Origin: Methylotenera sp.
GTDB taxonomy: Bacteria; Pseudomonadota; Gammaproteobacteria; Burkholderiales; Methylophilaceae
Direction: 5' to 3'
Length of the DNA: 64,000 nucleotides
Assembly: GCF_029946165.1 (NCBI RefSeq)
Contig: NZ_JAQSDZ010000018.1
Location: 62,001-126,000, forward strand
Shown here piece by piece: positions 18,388 to 26,703 of this stretch. A program made the translations under genes and the position numbers. Position 1 is the first letter of the stretch. Every line of letters starts with the position of its first letter. The notes beneath the pieces were generated by a model. It ran no database searches, was not told the DNA's origin, and worked only from the letters and a program-made list of their open reading frames with translations.

Positions 18388-19659
18388 TTGGATAATATTT
18401 CCTTAAGCTCGCAGTTTGGCATTCTAGTATTGCTACTGCTTTGTAGTGCTTTTTTCTCAATTTCAGAAACCAGCCTTATGTCAGTCAACCGTTATCGGAT
18501 GAAGCATTTGGCAAGACAAGGTCATCGTGGCGCACGGCTAGCTAGCGTTTTACTGTCCAAAACGGACAAATTATTAGGCGTCATTCTATTAGGCAATACG
18601 CTTTGTATTGTAGGTTCATCCGCCTTAGAAGTAGTCATCAGTCACAAGTTGTTTGGGGAGGGCGAATATGTGCTTGCAGTGGGCTCACTTGCCATAACAT
18701 TCATCATATTAGTGTTTAGCGAAATATCCCCTAAGGTCATTGCCGCTGCCCATCCTGAAAAATTTGCGTTTGCTTGTAGCTATTTGCTTTATCCTTTGCT
18801 TTGGCTATTTAACCCTATCGTTTCGTTCGTTAATCTTTTTGTTAGGGGCTTTATGTATTTATTGGGCATGAAAGCCAATTTTGCAGAAGTCCATCACGCT
18901 GTCACAACAGAAGAGTTGCGTAGCATTGTGACTGATGCTGGTCACTTCATTCCTAAAAAGCATAGATCGATTTTATTAAACCTCTTCGATTTAGAAAAAA
19001 TTACCGTCGACGATGTGATGACCGCTCATACAATGGTAGAAAGTATTGATTTTGATGCTCCACTAGATCAAATTATGCAGCAGATTTCGAACAGCCAACA
19101 TACGCGCTTACCCGTTCGACAAGGTGAGCAAGAAGAGATTATTGGCATACTGCATCTGCGTAAAGTAATGTCACAGTTGCGTTCGCACCATGAGAGTGAT
19201 GATTTTGATAAAGAAACATTACGCGAAGTGATTACTGAACCTTACTTTGTGCCTTCAGGCACCCCGCTTTATACGCAAATACAACAATTTCAAGAAAAAC
19301 AACAACGCGTAGCGCTGGTGGTAGATGAATATGGTGAATTTAAAGGTTTAGTGACGCTAGAAGATATTTTAGAAGAAATGATAGGCGACTTTACAACGCA
19401 ATCGCCTTCTCGCTTAGGCAGTTACCGCAAAGATGAAGATGGTGGATGGATAGTTGACGGTAGCAGCTCGCTACGCGACCTGAATAAAAAACTAAATCTA
19501 AACCTACCTCTTGAAGGCCCGCGCACGCTTAATGGACTCATTCTAGAGCATTTTGAGGATATTCCAGAATCTAACACCAGTTTTAAAGTTGGTACGCATG
19601 TGATTGAAATCATCCAAACGCAAGACCGCATTGTTAAAAGCGTTAAAATTTACCCTTAA
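18388..19659 (+). CDS. CNNM/CorC-family membrane protein (DUF21, CBS pair, CorC_HlyC domain)
   Basis: 423 residues. An N-terminal DUF21 membrane domain (about 1-190, three or four helices) is followed by two CBS domains (about 205-330, with VDDVMTAHTMV and VALVVDEYGEFKGLVTLEDI) and a C-terminal CorC_HlyC transporter-associated domain. Relatives take part in Mg2+/Co2+ export or homeostasis; older names call them hemolysins. The start TTG 18388 is the first possible codon after an in-frame stop and gives a full first helix; no good Shine-Dalgarno precedes it, so the start is uncertain. Confidence 0.88.
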   Translation: MDNISLSSQFGILVLLLLCSAFFSISETSLMSVNRYRMKHLARQGHRGARLASVLLSKTDKLLGVILLGNTLCIVGSSALEVVISHKLFGEGEYVLAVGSLAITFIILVFSEISPKVIAAAHPEKFAFACSYLLYPLLWLFNPIVSFVNLFVRGFMYLLGMKANFAEVHHAVTTEELRSIVTDAGHFIPKKHRSILLNLFDLEKITVDDVMTAHTMVESIDFDAPLDQIMQQISNSQHTRLPVRQGEQEEIIGILHLRKVMSQLRSHHESDDFDKETLREVITEPYFVPSGTPLYTQIQQFQEKQQRVALVVDEYGEFKGLVTLEDILEEMIGDFTTQSPSRLGSYRKDEDGGWIVDGSSSLRDLNKKLNLNLPLEGPRTLNGLILEHFEDIPESNTSFKVGTHVIEIIQTQDRIVKSVKIYP

Positions 19660-19856
19660 TCCATCTTTTATTTCACTTATCTCTCACTACCCCGCTCAGC
19701 ACTTCTACCAGCTCATCTATTTACATAAATTAATGGCTTGCAATCAGCCCCTATTTAGCATGTTTATTCCATGTAATGAATTTTATTTAATGATTTAAGA
19801 TAACCCTAATGAAATTGGGCTTGAAATTTCTGTGGTTTGGTACAAAATAGATTCAT

Positions 19857-20183
19857 ATGACAAAGCTACAAAAAAGCGCTAACCCCTTTGAAAATGATGT
19901 TGCACTTAAACCTGAGGTGGCAAAGCCAAAGTTGCCGCCAATGTTTAATGTTTTACTGTTAAACGATGACTATACCCCTATGGAATTTGTCGTTGAATGT
20001 ATAGAACGATTTTTTAACAAAAGTCGTGAACAAGCGACGCAAATTATGCTCAAAGTACATACAGAAGGCTTAGCAGTGTGTGGAGTATACACACAAGATA
20101 TTGCAGAAACCAAGATGAACCAAGTTCTTAGCTACGCAAGAGACCAGCAACATCCTTTGCAGTGCGTAACAGAGCCAGCTTAG
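19857..20183 (+). CDS. clpS: ATP-dependent Clp protease adaptor ClpS
   Basis: 108 residues. [20 protein letters not shown] and the following helix are the N-degron-binding core. It delivers N-end-rule substrates to ClpAP. It sits 63 bp before clpA. There is no recognisable Shine-Dalgarno before the ATG, and a TTGAAA/CAAAAT promoter-like pair ends only a few bases upstream, so a leaderless or near-leaderless mRNA is possible. Confidence 0.97.
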   Translation: MTKLQKSANPFENDVALKPEVAKPKLPPMFNVLLLNDDYTPMEFVVECIERFFNKSREQATQIMLKVHTEGLAVCGVYTQDIAETKMNQVLSYARDQQHPLQCVTEPA

Positions 20184-20246
20184 CATCTACTTTCTAGCAA
20201 GACACTGCAAATTGATTTATGGAATTTAAAATTAGAGGGTTATGAA

Positions 20247-22520
20247 ATGATTGCTCAAGAGTTAGAAGTAAGCCTTCACATGGCATTTATGGACGCTAGA
20301 CAAAAGCGTCATGAGCTCATTACGGTTGAGCATTTGCTACTTGCCATGATTGACAACCCAACCGCAGCCGAAGTGATGCGGGCATGCGGTGCGAAGCTAG
20401 AAGTGCTACGCACCGAACTAAACCAATACATTGAAGAACACACGCCAACTGTGGACGGCCAAGAGGATGTTGATACACAACCTACCTTAGGTTTTCAGCG
20501 CGTGATTCAGCGTGCAATGTTACACGTACAATCTTCTGGTAAAAAAGAAGTGACTGGCGCAAACGTGTTGGTCGCAATTTTTGGTGAAAAAGATTCCCAT
20601 GCGGTATTTTTCTTGCATCAACAAGGCGTAACGCGTTTAGACGTGGTGAATTTCATTTCACATGGCGTATCTAAAATTGGCGAAACTGCTAAACCTGAAG
20701 GCGCAGATACTGAAGTTGATGTTGAGGCTTCGCCGGCTGGCGCGCTTGAAAATTACACACTCAATTTAAATGCACAAGTGGCAGCAGGCAAAATTGACCC
20801 GCTTATTGGCCGTGCACCAGAACTTGAACGTGTTGTACAAACCTTATGCCGTCGCCGTAAAAATAATCCATTATTAGTGGGTGAGGCTGGTGTAGGTAAA
20901 ACTGCGATTGCTGAAGGCTTAGCGCGTCGTATAGTGGAAAAAGATATTCCTGAAGTATTGGCTAATGCCACTGTTTATTCCTTGGATATGGGCGCTTTAC
21001 TCGCTGGGACTAAATACCGTGGCGACTTTGAACAACGCTTAAAAGCAGTCATGAAGCAGCTTGCTGAAAACCCAGATGCGATTTTGTTTATTGACGAAAT
21101 TCATACATTGATTGGCGCAGGTTCAGCCAGCGGCGGCACTTTAGATGCCAGCAACTTGTTAAAACCAGCCTTATCAAATGGTTCGCTCAAGTGCATAGGC
21201 GCAACCACTTACCAAGAGTATCGCGGTATTTTTGAGAAAGACCATGCGCTCTCACGCCGCTTCCAAAAAGTGGATGTGACGGAACCTAGTGTGGCTGAAA
21301 CTATTGAGATTCTAAAAGGCTTGAAATCAAGGTTTGAAGAACATCACAGCGTGAAATATTCTGCTTCTGCATTAACTACAGCCGCAGAGCTTTCTGCTAA
21401 ATACATTAATGACCGTCACTTGCCCGATAAAGCCATTGATGTGATTGATGAAGCTGGCGCTGCGCAACGTATCTTGCCAAAATCTAAACAGAAAAAAGTG
21501 ATTGGTATCAAAGAGATTGAAGATATTATCGCGAAAATTGCGCGTATTCCGCCCAAAAATATTTCTGCGGATGACAGAAGCGCACTTAAAACTTTAGAGC
21601 GCGATTTGAAAGCCGTAGTGTTTGGTCAAGATAAAGCCATTGAAGCACTGACATCAGCCGTTAAAATGGCACGTAGCGGCTTAGGTGGCAATAATAAACC
21701 GGTTGGTAGCTTCTTATTCAGTGGCCCGACTGGCGTGGGTAAAACCGAAGTAGCTAAACAGTTAGCCTATATCATGGGCATTGAGTTGATTCGCTTCGAC
21801 ATGAGTGAATATATGGAACGCCATGCCGTGAGCCGCTTGATTGGTGCTCCTCCTGGCTATGTAGGTTTTGAGCAAGGCGGCTTGATGACCGAGGCGATAA
21901 CTAAGCATCCATATTGCGTATTGTTGCTTGATGAGATTGAAAAAGCACATCCTGATATTTTCAACATTCTGTTGCAAGTGATGGATAACGGCACGCTCAC
22001 TGATAACAACGGTCGCAAAGCTGACTTTAGAAACGTTACGATTATCATGACCACTAATGCTGGTGCTGAGAACTTGTCTAAAGCGAATATTGGCTTTACC
22101 AATGCCAAACAAGCAGGCGATGAGCAAGCAGATATTAAACGCTTATTCTCACCAGAGTTCCGTAACCGTTTAGATGCAACCGTGTCATTTGCTGGCTTAT
22201 CACAAGACATTATCATTCGTGTTGTTGATAAATTCTTAATTCAATTAGAAGACCAATTGCACGACAAAAAAGTAGAAGTGACTTTTAGCGATGCCTTGAA
22301 AGCTTACTTAGGCAAAAAAGGCTTTGATCCATTAATGGGCGCAAGGCCAATGGCTAGATTGATTCAAGATACGATTCGCAAGGCGCTTGCCGACGAATTA
22401 TTGTTTGGAAAACTAGCTAACGGCGGCAGCGTGCATGTGGATATTGACAGCAAAGATGAAGTGAAATTAATCTTTGTTGATGATAAAACACCTTCAGAAA
22501 GTGCGTTAGCCGAAGTTTAG
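20247..22520 (+). CDS. clpA: ATP-dependent Clp protease ATP-binding subunit ClpA
   Basis: 757 residues. It has the N-terminal repeat domain that docks ClpS (about 1-145), AAA+ module 1 with [10 protein letters not shown], and AAA+ module 2 with [10 protein letters not shown] plus a Walker [17 protein letters not shown] in the second module is the IGF loop that docks ClpP. It unfolds substrates for ClpP in the cytoplasm. It follows clpS directly and ends at a strong terminator. clpP is not in this window. Confidence 0.98.
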   Translation: MIAQELEVSLHMAFMDARQKRHELITVEHLLLAMIDNPTAAEVMRACGAKLEVLRTELNQYIEEHTPTVDGQEDVDTQPTLGFQRVIQRAMLHVQSSGKKEVTGANVLVAIFGEKDSHAVFFLHQQGVTRLDVVNFISHGVSKIGETAKPEGADTEVDVEASPAGALENYTLNLNAQVAAGKIDPLIGRAPELERVVQTLCRRRKNNPLLVGEAGVGKTAIAEGLARRIVEKDIPEVLANATVYSLDMGALLAGTKYRGDFEQRLKAVMKQLAENPDAILFIDEIHTLIGAGSASGGTLDASNLLKPALSNGSLKCIGATTYQEYRGIFEKDHALSRRFQKVDVTEPSVAETIEILKGLKSRFEEHHSVKYSASALTTAAELSAKYINDRHLPDKAIDVIDEAGAAQRILPKSKQKKVIGIKEIEDIIAKIARIPPKNISADDRSALKTLERDLKAVVFGQDKAIEALTSAVKMARSGLGGNNKPVGSFLFSGPTGVGKTEVAKQLAYIMGIELIRFDMSEYMERHAVSRLIGAPPGYVGFEQGGLMTEAITKHPYCVLLLDEIEKAHPDIFNILLQVMDNGTLTDNNGRKADFRNVTIIMTTNAGAENLSKANIGFTNAKQAGDEQADIKRLFSPEFRNRLDATVSFAGLSQDIIIRVVDKFLIQLEDQLHDKKVEVTFSDALKAYLGKKGFDPLMGARPMARLIQDTIRKALADELLFGKLANGGSVHVDIDSKDEVKLIFVDDKTPSESALAEV

Positions 22521-22546
22521 TTTTACTTAACTTTTAGCAAAAAAAT

Positions 22547-22582
22547 AACAGCCAACTTATTCAATATAAGTTGGCTGTTTTT
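22547..22582 (+). terminator. Terminator after clpA, overlapping the end of the convergent GST gene
   Basis: AACAGCCAACTTAT (22547-22560) pairs perfectly with 22566-22579 around TCAAT, then TTTCC; an A-run precedes it, so it can act in both directions. Its right arm and loop encode the last residues of the opposite-strand GST. Confidence 0.85.
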
Positions 22583-23159
22583 CCATGACGCTAATAAACA
22601 ATTCAGATTGAACGAGTCTGTTCAGCCAAAGCTGCAGTTTTGGGTAAGGCGCCATTTCAAACCAAGCAGTATCAACCCCAGCAAACTGCCGAACAAAGGG
22701 GAAAATTGCAATATCGGCCAAGCTAGGCGTTTCGCAAAATAAATAAAGATGTTCAAGCAGCAAATTTTCAAGCTTCAACAAAAAAACTTCACCATCCGCC
22801 CGATGCTCTATCTGCGTTTTACTTGGGTAACGCTCAGGGTATTTGTAAGCATCCAAAGCCTGTTTAAACGCCGTATCATTCTGCGAAATAAGTGCGTCAG
22901 CACCCGCATAAACATTAGCTCCTAGCGCATGCTGCTGCAGTGCCCAATGCATAATATCCAAGCTCTGTTCAATCACGGTGCCATCTTGTAGCACCAATAC
23001 AGGCACGGTGGCTTTAGGTGAAACTTGCAGCATGTGTGCTGGTTTGTCACGTAGTGAAATTTCACGAATCTCAACATTAACTCCAGCCAGCTTAAGTGCC
23101 ATACGCGCACGCATGGCGTAAGGGCAACGGCGGTATGAATATAATATTGGTAGAGCCAT
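22557..23159 (-). CDS. Glutathione S-transferase family protein
   Basis: 200 residues. The N-terminal thioredoxin fold begins YSYRRCPYAMRARMAL, with a CPYA site like glutaredoxin-related GSTs, and has the cis-Pro motif KATVPVL and the GSH-binding EQSLDIMHW. An all-helical C-terminal domain follows. The substrate is not predictable. It is convergent with clpA; the last codons lie in the clpA terminator hairpin. It is downstream of pyrD on the same strand, 24 bp away. Confidence 0.9.
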   Translation of the reverse strand: MALPILYSYRRCPYAMRARMALKLAGVNVEIREISLRDKPAHMLQVSPKATVPVLVLQDGTVIEQSLDIMHWALQQHALGANVYAGADALISQNDTAFKQALDAYKYPERYPSKTQIEHRADGEVFLLKLENLLLEHLYLFCETPSLADIAIFPFVRQFAGVDTAWFEMAPYPKLQLWLNRLVQSELFISVMEKQPTYIE

Positions 23160-23183
23160 TACACTTTTAAATGTTGCAGTAAG

Positions 23184-24200
23184 TTAACCAAGTGTTCTGC
23201 AAATATCATGCACTAGCCTAGGCCCTTTATAAATCAGCCCGCTATACACTTGCACTAGATCTGCCCCCACTGCGATTTTTTCAACCGCATCAGCACCACT
23301 CAAAATGCCACCCACGCCAATAATCGGCAAAGCTCCTTGTAAGCGTTGCGATAATTGCTGAATCACCAACGTTGATTTCTCACGTACTGGCGCACCAGAT
23401 AAACCCCCTGTTTCATCAGCATGTTCCATGCCCTGCACCATTTCGCGAGATAAAGTGGTGTTAGTGGCAATCACGCCGTCGATCTTATGTTGTATCAGCA
23501 AATCAGCAATTTCATTTACTTGTTCAAGCTCTAAATCTGGTGCAATTTTTAAGGTGATAGGCACATACTTGCCATGCTGATCTGCAAGCTTGGTTTGCTC
23601 TAATTTGAGCGTAGCCAGCAACTGAGATAGCGCCTCTTTTTCTTGCAAAGCACGTAAATTTTTTGTGTTTGGTGATGAAATATTCACGGTGATATAACTC
23701 GCATGCGCATAGACTTTACGCATGCAAATCAAATAATCATCCACGGCATTTTCAATCGGCGTATCAAAGTTTTTACCTATATTAATGCCGAGCACGCCTT
23801 TGTATTTAGCGGCCTTAACATTCTCAATTAAGTTATCCACGCCCAAATTATTAAAACCAAAGCGGTTCACAATACCTTGCGCTTCTTTTACCCGAAACAA
23901 ACGTGGCTTAGGGTTACCTGGTTGCGGGCGTGGTGTCACCGTACCCACTTCAATAAAACCAAAGCCTAAGGCTGCCATTCCATCAACCACCGTACCATTT
24001 TTATCCAAACCCGCGGCCAAGCCAACAGGATTAGGGAATGTAAGTCCCATGACTGATCTTGGCTGGCATATAGTCGCCTGATTTAAGCATTGCGTTAACT
24101 GTAATTTGCTCGCTAGCTTTAAGCTCTTAATAGTGAGATCATGCGCGACCTCGGCATCTAAGCAAAACAACAAAGGTTTTGCCATGGCGTATATGTTCAT
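23184..24200 (-). CDS. pyrD: Dihydroorotate dehydrogenase (quinone), class 2
   Basis: 338 residues. It oxidises dihydroorotate to orotate with FMN and passes electrons to the quinone pool. The N-terminal amphipathic helices ([17 protein letters not shown]) that dock it to the membrane mark class 2. FMN and substrate motifs are visible: [30 protein letters not shown] (catalytic Ser) and IGVGGI. ATG start, with an alternative Met at residue 6. Confidence 0.97.
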   Translation of the reverse strand: MNIYAMAKPLLFCLDAEVAHDLTIKSLKLASKLQLTQCLNQATICQPRSVMGLTFPNPVGLAAGLDKNGTVVDGMAALGFGFIEVGTVTPRPQPGNPKPRLFRVKEAQGIVNRFGFNNLGVDNLIENVKAAKYKGVLGINIGKNFDTPIENAVDDYLICMRKVYAHASYITVNISSPNTKNLRALQEKEALSQLLATLKLEQTKLADQHGKYVPITLKIAPDLELEQVNEIADLLIQHKIDGVIATNTTLSREMVQGMEHADETGGLSGAPVREKSTLVIQQLSQRLQGALPIIGVGGILSGADAVEKIAVGADLVQVYSGLIYKGPRLVHDICRTLG

Positions 24201-24319
24201 ATTGTGCTTAATCTCATGAATTGATAGGTAAAATTGCTGATATCAGGGAAATCACATTTAGCTAAGCGCTATTATAATTAAAATTACTGAAATGCTAACC
24301 TTAACTTCCCAAGTTACTC

Positions 24320-25525
24320 ATGTTGAATTATAAGAAAGAGATCATCTACCCGCTTCTTGCAGCGTCACTATTAATTAGTGTGGTCATGCTCAGTCTTTTT
24401 TATACGATGTACAATTTGAATAGAATCGAAAAGAATAAAGATTTTATCGACAAGCAACGCTTCAATATTATCACTTTAAGAAGCGCTATATTAGATGCTG
24501 AAACCAGCCAGCGCGGCTATTTAATCACAAATAATGCCACCTTTCTTGAGCATTACAAAGAAAGTAAAATTCAAGCGTATAAAACTATAGATGACCTGAC
24601 TAAAGACGGTCACGAGTTCCCTGCGCTAACACCAATTGTAGAGAAAATTCAGCGACTGTCTGATGACAAATTTAGCATTATAGAAGCTAGCACCTCAGTA
24701 CAATTGAATGCAGGATCTTACGCCTCGCACCTCAGCTTATCTAAAGACCGTGGCAGAGTAGTCATGGATAACATCCGCCTAGCATTGATGAAAGCAGATG
24801 TAATTCTGCTAGAACGTCGAAATGTACTTAATATACACATGCAAACGACCATCCGTGACAGCATCATTGCGGGTGTAACACTGGCGCTAGTGATTTTTGG
24901 TGTTTTATTATTTTCATACTTACATACACTACACCTATTTAAAGTTATTTTATCTAGCTCAAACAAGGTTGATCATCTCAGCCATCAAGCCACCCATGAC
25001 CCACTCACTAATTTATTAAACCGACGTGGATTTGAAAACAAGCTACATCACATTCACGATAATGCCATTATTGAAAAACAGAAATATGCCATTTTCTACA
25101 TGGACTTAGATAATTTTAAAACCGTCAACGACCAATACAGCCATGAAATCGGCGACCAACTTCTCATTACCGTCAGCCAACTATTCCAAAGTTGTTTAAG
25201 GGAACAAGACGCTTTAGCGCGCTTAGGCGGCGATGAATTTACTTTAATCGTGCCAAAATTCAAAGACAAAGACGAGCTAGAAACATTAGCCAACCGACTT
25301 ATCAATGCATTAAAAAACCCGATTCCAGTTGAAAATTCCATGTTATCAGTAGGCGTAAGTATCGGCGTCGCCATTCACCGCTCAGATGCATTCACTCCTA
25401 AAAAGCTCATGATGGCCGCTGACAAAGCGATGTATCACGCCAAAAATTCAGGTAAGAATAAAGTCGTATTCTTAAATAAAGCAGCAGCTCAGAACTACAA
25501 GCCGTTAGATTCCGCACACCACTAA
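24320..25525 (+). CDS. Membrane diguanylate cyclase with CHASE3 sensor
   Basis: 401 residues: transmembrane helix 10-32, a periplasmic four-helix CHASE3-type domain (ETSQRGYLIT at 61-70 is its hallmark), transmembrane helix about 181-203, and a GGDEF domain. The active site GGDEF is intact at 303-307, and the inhibitory I-site REQD (294-297) is exactly five residues before it, so it should make c-di-GMP with product feedback. It is a single-gene unit, divergent from pyrD. Confidence 0.93.
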   Translation: MLNYKKEIIYPLLAASLLISVVMLSLFYTMYNLNRIEKNKDFIDKQRFNIITLRSAILDAETSQRGYLITNNATFLEHYKESKIQAYKTIDDLTKDGHEFPALTPIVEKIQRLSDDKFSIIEASTSVQLNAGSYASHLSLSKDRGRVVMDNIRLALMKADVILLERRNVLNIHMQTTIRDSIIAGVTLALVIFGVLLFSYLHTLHLFKVILSSSNKVDHLSHQATHDPLTNLLNRRGFENKLHHIHDNAIIEKQKYAIFYMDLDNFKTVNDQYSHEIGDQLLITVSQLFQSCLREQDALARLGGDEFTLIVPKFKDKDELETLANRLINALKNPIPVENSMLSVGVSIGVAIHRSDAFTPKKLMMAADKAMYHAKNSGKNKVVFLNKAAAQNYKPLDSAHH

Positions 25526-26394
25526 GAATGACGGAATGTTTAAGATGCACCAAATATCAGCCAACTGAGTAGCGCAAACACTTACTGACATTTCCTAGCA
25601 GGAAAAAATCCAGTGGCTTTTGCAATATTTCGAACTGATTGAACCATGTCGGGGGTAGCCCGACAGCTAGTCACTTTCTTTTAACTGCCTAAAAAGTACC
25701 AGTACTTGGCATGTCCGCCAAGTGCCCGCTGTTACACAGCGACCTTGGCGCCAAAAGTAACCCAAGAAAACGGCACCCCAACACCACTGCCTAAAGGCTT
25801 CCTTGCGCTACTCAACACAAAGGCAGCAATCGGTAACCGTAAAGGTCATCCCCATCATCACGAATTGCTAAAGCAATTGTTCTGATGTGAAAACTAGCTT
25901 ACGCTCAAACAGCCGCTTGCTGAATGCCCCTTTATGTCTGCGTTGCTCAGCGTGGCGTAAAGGGGAAATACAATGAAATGGCGAGGTTTCAGAAATTCAA
26001 ATAAATCCACAACCTCATGATTTTTACCTTAAATCCCATGCTACCGCGCCTGTTCTGCTCAGTTTCATGGGAGCTTTCGGCAAGCGGCTGTTTGAGCGCA
26101 GCGAGTTTCCGATTGCCGCCCATGAAGCTCAGCAGAACAGGAATTAAGCGGGAGGGGGTAGCCTTTTCTTTGGTTTCTTTCTTTTGGCTACGCAAAAGAA
26201 AGAAACTCGCTAGTCGCGCGAAAGCGACATATTCCAATTGAGTATTGCATTTTCCTTAGCTAAATAATGCTCTTAAATAGTGCATATTATTTGATAAATT
26301 ACCATTGACGTACACAATATAAAGGCATAAATTGTAAGCACTACACAAGATATTGATTTACCCAGTGATTTTTTAAATGAAGGAGATTTAGAAA
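25526..26394. repeat. Gene-poor spacer with a composite palindromic repeat element
   Basis: No convincing gene. A 19-bp arm at 25902-25920 recurs inverted and exact at 26080-26098. A 23-bp arm at 26049-26071 recurs inverted at 26119-26141 with two mismatches. TTTCTTTCTTTTG at 26174-26186 forms a perfect 13-bp hairpin with 26193-26205. Short frames on both strands here are by-products of the repeat. The pattern (CAAAAGAAAG..., CGGCACCCC) resembles dispersed intergenic repeats of beta/gammaproteobacteria. Confidence 0.7.
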
Positions 26395-26558
26395 AGCCTA
26401 AGCCATCATGAAATAGCTTAGGCTGGATTAATACAAAGCTCTGAACCTTTGTATTAATAGCTGGTTCTAGGACTGCCAGCGCATTGTACTAACGCGAAAT
26501 CAATGTTACACCATTGATTTCAAAATACAAGCCAATTTGTCCTTAGCTTTTTAAGGAG
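26395..26558 (+). ncRNA. Candidate structured 5' leader: tandem perfect hairpins before a 33-codon gene
   Basis: Successive stem-loops are seen. H1 pairs AGCCTAAGC 26395-26403 with 26416-26424. H2 pairs ATTAATACAAAG 26427-26438 with 26447-26458. A small GCTGG/CCAGC stem lies at 26460-26480. H3 pairs GAAATCAATG 26496-26505 with 26512-26521. H4 pairs CCTTA 26541-26545 with TAAGG 26552-26556. H4 covers the AAGG of the Shine-Dalgarno (26553-26558) of the next gene, so initiation could be switched. No known riboswitch class is recognised. No T-run follows H1-H3, which argues against simple terminators. Confidence 0.55.
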
Positions 26559-26564
26559 ATTACA

Positions 26565-26666
26565 ATGCAAAAAAGCAAAATAATTCCAGTATGCCAATAT
26601 GTAAGAACTCGCTTCGGCAAGTTAGAATATGTTTGCCAACACTGGCGCTCAGCACCTAGTTTCTAG
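26565..26666 (+). CDS. 33-residue peptide with strong ribosome binding site
   Basis: ATG 26565 follows AAGGAG by 6 bases and the frame ends at TAG 26664-26666. The peptide begins MQKSKIIPVCQY, continues with a basic/aromatic core (VRTRFGKLEYVCQHWR) and ends SAPSF. It has two Cys 14 apart, is net basic, and has no signal peptide or transmembrane helix. I do not recognise the family. The strong start, the structured leader before it and the terminator just after it suggest a genuine small gene. It could also be a leader peptide or the coding part of a dual-function RNA. Confidence 0.6.
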   Translation: MQKSKIIPVCQYVRTRFGKLEYVCQHWRSAPSF

Positions 26667-26680
26667 GTAAGTTGAACGAT

Positions 26681-26703
26681 GCGGGCTTAATCAGCCCGCT
26701 TTC
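26681..26703 (+). terminator. Terminator after the 33-codon gene
   Basis: GCGGGCT (26681-26687), loop TAATC, AGCCCGC (26693-26699), then TTTCC. It also touches the stop codon of the convergent molybdopterin oxidoreductase gene and may serve both. Confidence 0.7.

Noticed and set aside
25989-26241. Overlapping open frames of 74-82 codons on both strands
   Set aside because: They lie inside the palindromic repeat element, have no ribosome site, and read through inverted-repeat and hairpin DNA; best seen as spurious.
26395-26521. Simple tandem terminators
   Set aside because: The three stems are followed by mixed sequence without T-runs, and the last hairpin covers a ribosome binding site; a structured leader fits better.
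26565-26666. PqqA-type PQQ precursor peptide
   Set aside because: Its size and presence in a putative methylotroph suggested it, but the E-x3-Y motif of PqqA is absent and no pqq genes are near.
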